64,000 bases of DNA from the NCBI RefSeq assembly GCF_901538265.1, contig NZ_LR593886.1:6283738-6347737 (forward strand), in the 5' to 3' direction. The stretch is from Gemmata massiliana. GTDB taxonomy: Bacteria; Planctomycetota; Planctomycetia; Gemmatales; Gemmataceae. Each line of letters begins with the position of its first letter. The first letter of the stretch is position 1. Made by a program: the position numbers and the translations under genes. Under the pieces are notes generated by a model. The model was not told the origin of the DNA. It worked only from the letters and a program-made list of their open reading frames with translations, and made no database searches. Positions 43,794-51,702 of the stretch are shown piece after piece.

Positions 43794-45101
43794 TCACCCT
43801 TTGGCGACGGCTTGAAGGCTCTCCGCACCGGCCTGAATCGTCGTCGCGATGTGCTCGTCCGTCATCGCGCCGCACGTGAACGCGGCCTCGAACTGGCTGC
43901 ACGGCAGGTACACACCGCGGTCCATCATTTCCCAGAAGAACCGGCCGAACCGCTTCGTGTCGCTCGTCTTCGCGGTGTCGAGGTCGCTCACGGGCGTGTT
44001 AGTGAAGAACAGTGTCCACATGCTCCCGACGCGGTTGAACTGCACCGGCACGTTCGCGCTCGTCGCAGCCTTCAACAGCCCCTCGCCGATACGCTTGCTC
44101 TGTTCTTCGAGCCGCGCATAGGGCGGATTCACTTTCAGTTCGTTCAGCGTTGCGATCCCGGCGGCCATCGCGACCGGGTTGCCCGAGAGCGTACCGGCCT
44201 GGAACACGGGCCCGGCGGGCATGATCTTCTTCATGATGCCCGCGCGCCCGCCATAGGCCCCGACGGGGGACCCGCCGCCGATGATCTTGCCGAAGCACGA
44301 AAGGGCCGGCTTGTCGCCGAGCAGCTCCTGCGCGCCGCCGTACCCGAGCCGGAACCCGGTCATCACTTCGTCGTAAATGAGCAGCGCGCCGTGTGCCTGC
44401 GTGAGCCGGCGCAGTTCGCGGCGGAACTCCGCGGTAGGCGGGACGAGCCCCATGTTGCCGACGATCGGTTCGAGGATCACCCCCGCGATCTTGTCCCCCT
44501 TCGCGGCGAACACCTCGGCGAGCGCAGCGGTGTCGTTGAACTTCAGGACGATCGTGTCCTGCGTGCAGCCGACCGGGACGCCGGGGCTGTTCGGGACGCC
44601 GAGCGTGAGCGCGCTGGACCCGGCGGAGACCAGGAGCGAATCGACGTGCCCGTGGTAGCACCCGGCGAACTTGATGACGAGGTCGCGCCCGGTGAACCCG
44701 CGCGCGAGCCGAATCGCGCTCATCGTCGCTTCGGTGCCGCTGGAAACGAACCGCACCATCTCCACCGACGGCACCGCATCGATCACCATTTCGGCGAGCC
44801 GCGTTTCGAGTTCACACGGCGCACCGTAGCTGGAGCCGTTCTTCACCGCGGCGATCGTCGCTTCGACCACGGCCGGGTGACAGTGCCCCAAAATCATCGG
44901 TCCCCACGAACCGATGAAGTCGAGGTACCGGTTGCCGTCGAGGTCGTAGAGAAACGGTCCGTCCGCGCGCGCGATGAACAACGGGTTCCCGCCGACCCCG
45001 CCGAACGCGCGGGCCGGGCTGTTCACGCCCCCGGGGATCACCGCTTTAGCACGATCGAACGCGGCGGCACTTGCAGGGCGGGCGGTGGAGAGATCGAGCA
45101 T
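43794..45101 (-). CDS. hemL: Glutamate-1-semialdehyde 2,1-aminomutase
   Basis: 435 residues. PLP-dependent class III aminotransferase fold; Schiff-base lysine K272 in CFGKIIGGGSPVGAYGG (close to K265/K273 in well-studied HemL proteins), SSGTEATMSAIRLARG, KFAGCYHGHVDSLLV and GNPVAMAAG. It makes 5-aminolevulinate in the C5 tetrapyrrole pathway. No other heme genes are adjacent. The promoter region upstream holds GCTAAC direct repeats. Ends just upstream of the PQQ-propeller gene. Confidence 0.96.
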   Translation of the reverse strand: MLDLSTARPASAAAFDRAKAVIPGGVNSPARAFGGVGGNPLFIARADGPFLYDLDGNRYLDFIGSWGPMILGHCHPAVVEATIAAVKNGSSYGAPCELETRLAEMVIDAVPSVEMVRFVSSGTEATMSAIRLARGFTGRDLVIKFAGCYHGHVDSLLVSAGSSALTLGVPNSPGVPVGCTQDTIVLKFNDTAALAEVFAAKGDKIAGVILEPIVGNMGLVPPTAEFRRELRRLTQAHGALLIYDEVMTGFRLGYGGAQELLGDKPALSCFGKIIGGGSPVGAYGGRAGIMKKIMPAGPVFQAGTLSGNPVAMAAGIATLNELKVNPPYARLEEQSKRIGEGLLKAATSANVPVQFNRVGSMWTLFFTNTPVSDLDTAKTSDTKRFGRFFWEMMDRGVYLPCSQFEAAFTCGAMTDEHIATTIQAGAESLQAVAKG

Positions 45102-45168
45102 TTCGGTTCGTTCTCGCTATCGGTAATCAACTTACTCAGAAATTGGCCCAATCGCAGCTCGCGCGGTC

Positions 45169-45300
45169 GGCTAACATTTGCTAACTCTTTGGCCGGGCTA
45201 CCAGAAGCTCCCGGCTCACATCGGCGAAACCCTACGATTTCCAGCGCATCTGCGGCGTTTGTCTTAGTTGGCCCGCAGTTACCGGCTAACAAACGCTAAC
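45169..45300. promoter_or_regulatory. Two GCTAAC direct-repeat sites upstream of hemL
   Basis: GGCTAACATTTGCTAAC at 45169-45185 is identical to 10962-10978; GGCTAACAAACGCTAAC at 45284-45300 is a second site with the same 10-base period. They lie 68 and 183 bases upstream of the hemL start. Probably binding sites of one regulator. Confidence 0.45.
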
Positions 45301-45347
45301 TATTCCGCTCGCATTTCTCAGAGTCGCTGGGTTTTGGTGGGTGTCTC

Positions 45348-45425
45348 ACACCACCCGCTCGTTAGCACTCGCGGTTCGCCAAGAAACCTCCGGGCGAACC
45401 GCGAGTGCTAACGAGCGGGTGGTGT
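45348..45425. repeat. 33-bp perfect palindrome, CCGCTCGTTAGCACTCGCGG family
   Basis: Arms 45348-45380 and 45393-45425 are exact inverted copies around a 12-base loop. The sequence is a close relative of 22078-22147. It stands in the 490-base gap between hemL and the kinase gene; the rest of that gap (45426-45592) is AT-richer, with ACATATATATAG near 45520, and holds no gene. Confidence 0.9.
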
Positions 45426-45592
45426 TTCCCGCGTCTGCCCACTCCCACACTCAACGGCTGAAACTCCACCTTCACGGGCGGATCTATTTCACCAGTTCAT
45501 TATACCCAGCAGAACGTGAACATATATATAGAATCCAGCAGTTTTCCCGGTTACGCAGGAGCAGGGTACAAGGGGTATCATCCACCGCGGAG

Positions 45593-47572
45593 TTAGGATT
45601 TCTTGGGGACCGATTCCGCGATTTTGGCAGCGCGAGTCACGGCCGCACGTACCTTGTCGTCGGTTTCGTCGTCGTATAGTTCGGCGACCTCGCGGCACCG
45701 AGTGCGCACGTTGCGCTCGACGACCATTTGCTCGGGGCTTTCCGGACCTTCCTTGAGCTGCTTCACGGCGCGGTCCATCTCATTCAGCGCGTTGGTGAGG
45801 TGCTGGAGGCGCACGGCGATCGGGTCACTCGCCCCCTTGGACGTGTTGCTCCTCATGCTGGTACCGACCAGGAACCATGCGTGCTTCTCGCTGTCCTTTT
45901 CGGTCAGCGCGATGAGTGTTTCGCACGTGCGATAAGCCTTTTCCGGGTCGCTGAACTCTTTGAGGCGCAGCACGCGGAGCGCGATCGTTTCTGGGTTCCC
46001 GGAGTCGAACTTCATCGGTTGCTCGTAGAGCCGACTTTCTTTGATCTTCTGTTGCAGCTTCCCGAACTCCGCGCGAGCGGTCTTGATGTCCAGGAGCCGC
46101 TTCTCCGCGACCCACCCCCAGCGCGCCTTCGGGAGCACCTCATCGTTTACCGTGTACGGCAAGTTCCCCTCCTCCGGGAACCGGCCCTTCACCTTTGTCC
46201 AGAATGCTTCGGCGAGACCGAGGTCGCCACCCTTCTCGGCGTCGATGGCCTGCATCGCATTGTCGAAGGCGTCCTGGTCGTCGCCGTCGGCGGCCTTGCG
46301 CAGCGCCGATTTCTCGTTCCGGTTCCCCAACTGTTTCTCGCGATCGCTGACCGTTGCGGCCTTGAAGATTGCCGCGGCCCGGTCCACGAGTTCGCCGCCC
46401 TTGGAACCGTGCGCTTCCAGGAAGCGTTTCGCGGCGTCGGCCTTCGCCCCGGCCGAGTCCGCCTTCTCGATCGCGGCGAACATCTTTTCCGGTCCCGCCG
46501 GCTTCAGCGCGAAGTACACCCCCGTCCCGATCGCGGCGAGGACCGCAATGATCGCGAGGGCGTGAACCCACGTCTGCTCGTAAAGCGGAACCGCGACCTT
46601 CTTCTTGGTTTTCTTCTTCTTGCCGCGCAGCGCGCGGGCGGCGTCCTTGTCGGTCGCGTCCATCTTCTCGCCGGACTGGTTCATCGGCTTCGCGGTGCGC
46701 ACCTGGGCGACCGCGAGCCCGGCGCTCTTGCGCGCGAAGGCGTCTTCCTCGATCTCGCCCAGAATCCGCGCGACCCACGCCGCGTCCACCGGCCGGTCAT
46801 CCTTGTCCTTTTCGAGCAGTTGGAGGATGAGCGACTCGAACTTCGGCGGCAGCTCGTTCACCATCTTGCCGATGCGCGGGGCGCTCTCGTTGACGTGCTT
46901 AAGGAACATCTCGACGGTGGTTTCCGCGGCGAACGGCTTCCGCCCAGTGAGCAGCTCGAAGAACACGATCCCGAGCGAATAGAGGTCCGACTTGTTGCTC
47001 AGGTTGCGGTCGCCCTTGCACTGTTCGGGCGACATGTACGCGGCCGTACCGATGGTGCTGTTCGCCCCGGTGAGGGCGGTTACGTCCGTGTCCTTCGCGA
47101 TCCCGAAGTCGGTGAGTTTCATCGCGCCGTCTCGCGTAATCATCAGGTTGGACGGCTTCAAGTCGCGGTGGATGATGCCCTTGTCGTGTGCGTACTGGAG
47201 CGCTTCGGCCAACTGTTTCCCATATGAAACGACCTCTTCCCACCCGAGCTTTCCGCGGCGCGCGAGAATCCGGTCGAGGGCCTCGCCGTCGATGAACTCC
47301 ATCGCGATGTACGGGTTCGCCTTGTTGATCTTCCCGTGCGCGATCAGCCGGACGATGTGCGGGTGTCGGAGCTGTTTGAGGATGTTGGCCTCGCGCTCGA
47401 AGCGCGCCATCGCCCCCTCGTTCCCGAGCAGCCCGAGCGCCACGACCTTCAGCGCGACCGGAACGACCTTCTCGGCGCTGCGGTGGAATTTGGCCCGGTA
47501 CACGGTGCCCATCGCGCCGCTGCCCAGTTCCTTCTCAATTTCAAACGGGCCGATCTGCTGGCCGATCAGCAT
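45593..47572 (-). CDS. Hanks-type Ser/Thr protein kinase with TM and extracytoplasmic domain
   Basis: 659 residues from the ATG at 47572. Kinase domain at 1-275: glycine loop LGSGAMGTVY, Lys42 (VALKVV), H135-RD-LKPSN, D155-FG, APE-equivalent GTAAYMSPEQ. A Lys-rich linker (KKKKTKKKV) precedes a TM helix at about 335-355, then a mainly helical extracytoplasmic region of about 300 residues with no family recognised. PknB-like membrane kinases are expanded in planctomycetes. No phosphatase gene adjoins it. Confidence 0.93.
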   Translation of the reverse strand: MLIGQQIGPFEIEKELGSGAMGTVYRAKFHRSAEKVVPVALKVVALGLLGNEGAMARFEREANILKQLRHPHIVRLIAHGKINKANPYIAMEFIDGEALDRILARRGKLGWEEVVSYGKQLAEALQYAHDKGIIHRDLKPSNLMITRDGAMKLTDFGIAKDTDVTALTGANSTIGTAAYMSPEQCKGDRNLSNKSDLYSLGIVFFELLTGRKPFAAETTVEMFLKHVNESAPRIGKMVNELPPKFESLILQLLEKDKDDRPVDAAWVARILGEIEEDAFARKSAGLAVAQVRTAKPMNQSGEKMDATDKDAARALRGKKKKTKKKVAVPLYEQTWVHALAIIAVLAAIGTGVYFALKPAGPEKMFAAIEKADSAGAKADAAKRFLEAHGSKGGELVDRAAAIFKAATVSDREKQLGNRNEKSALRKAADGDDQDAFDNAMQAIDAEKGGDLGLAEAFWTKVKGRFPEEGNLPYTVNDEVLPKARWGWVAEKRLLDIKTARAEFGKLQQKIKESRLYEQPMKFDSGNPETIALRVLRLKEFSDPEKAYRTCETLIALTEKDSEKHAWFLVGTSMRSNTSKGASDPIAVRLQHLTNALNEMDRAVKQLKEGPESPEQMVVERNVRTRCREVAELYDDETDDKVRAAVTRAAKIAESVPKKS

Positions 47573-47699
47573 GGCGCTACCTCGGGACGCAACCTGGGAA
47601 CGGCAACATTCTACCGACCGCGACAAGCAGTTGCGCCCTGATTTATAGTCCCGAAGAGCGTTCCCCTCCAAGAGTTAATGTTCCGGCCGAAAGTGTCGG

Positions 47700-48608
47700 T
47701 TAGTTCGACGCGCTGGTGTGGGATCGATGAAGCACGTCCCGGGCGGGATCGGTATCCGCGCGAAGTGTGTCTTTGAGTGTGCCCCACGGTAGGAGAAGTC
47801 GTGCGAATTCGGCCAAACACTCGGGCGTATCCGCGTGAACCCACCACGCGGACAGCGGATCGGGATGCGCGGGGTCGTCCGCAGTCACGCGAATCGTGCC
47901 GCCTTCGGGTCGGTACGTGCAGGTGGTGACGTCCCCCGACCGGGGGATGCGTTCCGGTTCGCCGAATTGTTCAGTGAGGAGGTCGATTATTGGCGCTGTG
48001 AATGGCTCGTCCGGGGTGCGTAACCAGAGCCCATTGATGTGTACTTTTACGAATCGCGGCTTTATTGGCGAATCATCGAATTCGTCATCATTCCAACCAT
48101 GCCACGTCTCTGAAAGAGGTGTGTGAGATTCGAGATAGGAACCCACCATCCACCCAAACACAAAATCCGAGAATCGTTCAGCGGCTTGCTCCCAACCAGT
48201 GGTGTCCTCCCAGTCGGTACCTACCCACACGGGCGGGTCTTCGGATTCGTCTACCTCAATGAACCACGAAACAACCCCCTGTTGATCGCTAATCACCCGA
48301 ACATGAGGTGGGGCTATTTCTTGTGCGACCGCGGCGAAATTATCGAGCACTTGATCGAGAGTGACGGGATGGTCATCGCCACTGAATTCGTGCCACAATG
48401 TCCCGTGTTCGTTCTCAAGCGACCACTCGTCGGTCCGTGGTATTACCACATTGGGCACTTGATACCACTCGCATACCGCGGCAGGGAGAAACCCACACTC
48501 AAATTCGTGCGCCGCGATCATGCGAGCAGCTATTGGGCACTCACCCGGCTCCAGTTGAAGCAAATCGTAGACGTTCTGGTGGTAGAGCACGCGACTCGTT
48601 CGGCTCAC
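47700..48608 (-). CDS. SUKH/SMI1-KNR4-like protein
   Basis: 302 residues if started at the GTG at 48608; the start is not fixed by a good ribosome site. Motifs such as AHEFECGFLPAAVCEWYQVP, SGDDHPVTLDQVLDNFAAVA and SDQQGVVSWFIEVDESEDPP follow the pattern of SMI1/KNR4-like (SUKH) proteins found as polymorphic-toxin immunity proteins and in large planctomycete and actinobacterial families. No toxin gene is adjacent. Lower GC than its neighbours suggests it may be acquired. Function not established. Confidence 0.6.
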   Translation of the reverse strand: MSRTSRVLYHQNVYDLLQLEPGECPIAARMIAAHEFECGFLPAAVCEWYQVPNVVIPRTDEWSLENEHGTLWHEFSGDDHPVTLDQVLDNFAAVAQEIAPPHVRVISDQQGVVSWFIEVDESEDPPVWVGTDWEDTTGWEQAAERFSDFVFGWMVGSYLESHTPLSETWHGWNDDEFDDSPIKPRFVKVHINGLWLRTPDEPFTAPIIDLLTEQFGEPERIPRSGDVTTCTYRPEGGTIRVTADDPAHPDPLSAWWVHADTPECLAEFARLLLPWGTLKDTLRADTDPARDVLHRSHTSASN

Positions 48609-48723
48609 GGCGGCATTTCCGCGGAATGTGGGCTATCGTGCGATATGCGAGCGCACCATCTCAGCACGAATTCGCCGGAAAACCAAGCGAATTCGCGCGA
48701 AGATGGGACGTCATTCGACAGAG

Positions 48724-49824
48724 TTATGTGTGAACGGAGTCGAGCGCAACGAGCGCGGGTGGGCCGAAGACGATAACGGGGAGCCACGCGGCCAGCGCCG
48801 CGGGTAGCACGTCCTGGTCTCCCAGGTACTTACACGCGATCACAGACAGGAACACCGCAGCGGAGGTCGCGAGACACAGGCCCGAACTGATGATGACGTG
48901 CCGGTTCGGGTTCCACAGGATCACCGCTATCCCGAACACCACCATCAGCATCCCGACGAACGGGCGCGTCATGCGGGTGTGGAACAGCACGGCCATTTTT
49001 CCCCGGCGCCGCGGTTCTGGGTCGATGAGCATCGCACGCAGTTCCGTGGTGGATGCGTAGATGAACCACGCCCCCCCGCGACACACCGCGTCGTAGTCCG
49101 CGTCCTGAATTTTGACGAAGAACCGGCTGGTGCCCAGCACCGTGAGGTTGGTCGGCAGGTCGCCCTCGAACGATTCGGGCGTGGTCTGGGTCAGGAGCCA
49201 TCCGCCGGTGAGCGGGTCGTCCCCGTTCTTGGGGATGAAGTGCGCTTTCTCGGCGAACAGGTGCAGCATCCCGCTGGGCGAAGTCTCCGGGAACGTGACG
49301 CACATCCGCTCGACTTTTAGCTCTTTGCGGTACCCGGCGAACCCCTCAAAGTGGATGCCGCTGGCGTCGTAGGCGCCCATTATCGCCTGGGCCTTCGCCT
49401 GGTTCGGGTCATCGCGCTGCATCGTCAATTGGTCGGCCACTTCGGGGATCACGAACTGTTGGTTCAGCGGCCCGAGCGCGAGCGTAACGGCCGCACCGAG
49501 CAGCACCGGCCGCACGGCCCGGCGCGTCGGCACGCCCGCGGACAGGAGCGGCAGCAGTTCGTTGTTCCGCTGCATCCAGGCCACCGTGAACGCGGCCCCG
49601 ATGAGCGTGATGAAGTTACCCAGCAGGTCGAACAGTTCCGGTACGCGGTTCCCCTGGTACGTCGCGATGTGGCGGACGGACGCCGCGAACCCGCCCGGCT
49701 TGTTCACGAAGTCGTCGAGGTGCGTGAACACGTCGATCACGATGAACAGCGAGATCAAACTGATCAGCACGATCAGGTAGGACCGGACGAACGTAATCAG
49801 GAACATGCGATCGATGGCGGTCAT
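48724..49824 (-). CDS. LptF/LptG-family permease
   Basis: 366 residues from the ATG at 49824. Family start DRMFLITFVRSYLIVLISL, N-terminal membrane helices, GVPTRRAVRPVLLGAAVTL, an extracytoplasmic beta-jellyroll segment (residues about 130-260), and C-terminal helices (TRPFVGMLMVVFGIAVILWN). LptF/G move lipopolysaccharide or other lipids from the inner membrane with LptB. Only one permease is seen here; a second LptF/G and LptB are not adjacent. The start overlaps the upstream phosphatase stop in TGATG. Confidence 0.9.
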   Translation of the reverse strand: MTAIDRMFLITFVRSYLIVLISLISLFIVIDVFTHLDDFVNKPGGFAASVRHIATYQGNRVPELFDLLGNFITLIGAAFTVAWMQRNNELLPLLSAGVPTRRAVRPVLLGAAVTLALGPLNQQFVIPEVADQLTMQRDDPNQAKAQAIMGAYDASGIHFEGFAGYRKELKVERMCVTFPETSPSGMLHLFAEKAHFIPKNGDDPLTGGWLLTQTTPESFEGDLPTNLTVLGTSRFFVKIQDADYDAVCRGGAWFIYASTTELRAMLIDPEPRRRGKMAVLFHTRMTRPFVGMLMVVFGIAVILWNPNRHVIISSGLCLATSAAVFLSVIACKYLGDQDVLPAALAAWLPVIVFGPPALVALDSVHT

Positions 49825-50498
49825 CACGGGCGCGGCCCTCCGGCGCCCAGCGCCCCCCCGACCACCTGCCACGCGGCGCCCGTCACCGCGCGTTCGCTCT
49901 TCGAGCGCGGTTTGTAGTTCTGGATGAACTGGATCACGAAATTGTCGCCCTCGCTCGCCGCAACGAACCCGTACCCGTTCGCGCGCGCCTCGCGCAGGGC
50001 CTCGCCCGTGGACCAGCCGTGGTACTCCATCCGGTAGATCGCGGTGAGCCGACCGGTGCGGTGCAGCCCGGCCATGCAGTGCAACAGAATGGGGTAGTTC
50101 TTCTCGTCGTCGAGCAGCGAGATCCACTCCTTCACGGCCGGCGGCTCCGTTTCGAGCGTGTTGCCGGGCGGGAGAATATCGGGCGTGATGAGTTTGTACC
50201 CCACGCCGAGTTCCTTACACAGTTCGCTCTCGCGCACTTTTCCCTTACCGAGCCAGTTGTCTGGCAGCAGCGGGTCGGGCTCCTCGTGCTGGAGGTTCAC
50301 CACGGTCTTGATGCCGTGGCGCGCGATGAACTCCCGGAATCCACTGGCGGTCATCTGTCCGGACCGGTAGAGTCTGCCCGATTCGACCTCGTGAAACCGC
50401 TTCGCGTGGATGTACTGGGCGCGGTACAGCGCGAACGGCGGGCCGAGGACGACCACCACCACGAACGCACCGAGAACCCACTGCAATACGATCCGCAT
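49824..50498 (-). CDS. Membrane-anchored dual-specificity/tyrosine phosphatase
   Basis: 224 residues from the ATG at 50498. An N-terminal membrane helix (VLQWVLGAFVVVVVLGPPFA) is followed by LYRSGQMTASGFREFIARHG and the catalytic loop HCMAGLHRTG (HCx5R), as in PTEN/DSP-like bacterial phosphatases. WPD-loop equivalent may be ITPDILPPG. The stop overlaps the LptF/G start by one base (TGATG), so the two are co-translated; the phosphatase may act on envelope lipids or on proteins. Confidence 0.87.
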   Translation of the reverse strand: MRIVLQWVLGAFVVVVVLGPPFALYRAQYIHAKRFHEVESGRLYRSGQMTASGFREFIARHGIKTVVNLQHEEPDPLLPDNWLGKGKVRESELCKELGVGYKLITPDILPPGNTLETEPPAVKEWISLLDDEKNYPILLHCMAGLHRTGRLTAIYRMEYHGWSTGEALREARANGYGFVAASEGDNFVIQFIQNYKPRSKSERAVTGAAWQVVGGALGAGGPRP

Positions 50499-50646
50499 CC
50501 CGTGGCCTGCTGTAGCGGGAACCGTGATCCCGCCGGTGCGGGAGCGTGTCGAAAACGAGTGCGACACTAATACACAACCGCGCGGGCGTGTCAACCGCGA
50601 CCGCGAGGCGTATCTTGACCCAACCCCACCCCACGAGGAACCCCAA

Positions 50647-51591
50647 ATGCTCCTCTCCACTGCGTTTGCCATACTCCTCGGCACGCAAGTTCTTCCGCCC
50701 GGTTTCGTCAGCACGCCAGGTACCAGATTACAACCCGCCCAACCCGCGAACTCGCCCCAATCGTTCAGCCTCAAAGACGGCGACCGGATCGTGTGGCTCG
50801 GTAACACGCTCGTCGAGCGCGAGCAGCGCTACGGCTACTGGGAAACGGCGCTCATCGCGGCGAATGCCGACAAGAACATCACCGTTCGCAACCTCGGCTG
50901 GAGCGGCGACACCGTGTTCGGCGACGCCCGCGCCGGCTTCGACAACGCCGCAAAGGGCTACGAGCGGACGGTGTCGCTCACCCTGGAACTGAAGCCGACC
51001 GTGATCTTCGTAAACTTCGGCTCGAACGAAGCGTTCGAGGGCAAAGAAGGGTTACCGAAGTTTGAGAAGGGGCTGGAAAAACTCCTCGACTCGCTCAAGC
51101 CCGCCAACGCGCGCGTGTTTTTGTTCTCACCAATTCCCGTCGAAAAATCCACGAGCCTCCCGGACCCGAAGGCGCTCAACGATAAGCTCGCGCTCTACAG
51201 CGGGGCGATCAAAGAGATCGCGGAAAAGCGCGGGCTCTCGTTAGTAGACCTGTTCCGCGATTTTCAGAACATCCGTTCTGCGGGTCCGTTCACGGATAAC
51301 GGCATCCACCTGACCGAAGCCGGCTACAAGCAATTTACTCCGTTCTTCACGAACAGTTTGGCGCAACCGGGAACGGTTGTGAGCGAAGAAAAACTCGAAC
51401 CGCTCCGCCAGGCGATCATCGCGAAGAACGAGCAGTTCTTTAACAAGTGGCGCCCGCAGAACGAGACGTACCTGTTCGGGTTCCGCAAGCACGAACAGGG
51501 GAAGAACGCGAAGGAAATCGTCGAGTTCGACCCGTTCATCGCGAAGGCCGAAGAGGAGATCGCCAAGATCCGGAAGTCGCTGAACAAGTAA
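50647..51591 (+). CDS. Secreted SGNH/GDSL-type hydrolase
   Basis: 314 residues from the ATG at 50647 (GAGGAA upstream). Signal peptide to about residue 20. Block I reads GDRIVWLGNT, so the usual Ser of GDS is replaced by Asn, as in some planctomycete members; block II NLGWSGDT supplies a conserved Gly; block III FVNFGSNEA; block V DNGIHLTEAGY with Asp-His. Without the nucleophilic Ser, activity is doubtful or unusual. It precedes the CxxCH cytochrome gene on the same strand. Confidence 0.8.
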   Translation: MLLSTAFAILLGTQVLPPGFVSTPGTRLQPAQPANSPQSFSLKDGDRIVWLGNTLVEREQRYGYWETALIAANADKNITVRNLGWSGDTVFGDARAGFDNAAKGYERTVSLTLELKPTVIFVNFGSNEAFEGKEGLPKFEKGLEKLLDSLKPANARVFLFSPIPVEKSTSLPDPKALNDKLALYSGAIKEIAEKRGLSLVDLFRDFQNIRSAGPFTDNGIHLTEAGYKQFTPFFTNSLAQPGTVVSEEKLEPLRQAIIAKNEQFFNKWRPQNETYLFGFRKHEQGKNAKEIVEFDPFIAKAEEEIAKIRKSLNK

Positions 51592-51595
51592 GACA

Positions 51596-51668
51596 CCTAC
51601 CCCCAGCCCCCTCCCTAAAGGGAAGGGGCTTCGTTTTACTCCCCTTCCCTTTAGGAAGGGGTAGGTTC
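51596..51668. repeat. Dispersed hairpin repeat, CCCTTCCCTTTAGGG type
   Basis: CCCTCCCTAAAGGGAAGGGG and CCCCTTCCCTTTAGGAAGGG are adjacent inverted copies; GTAGGTTCT follows. Same family as 19608-19770. It lies between the SGNH gene and the cytochrome gene and may act as a 3' hairpin of the former. Confidence 0.75.
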
Positions 51669-51702
51669 TTCGACTCACACCAAACAACCACCCTCCCAAC
51701 TC

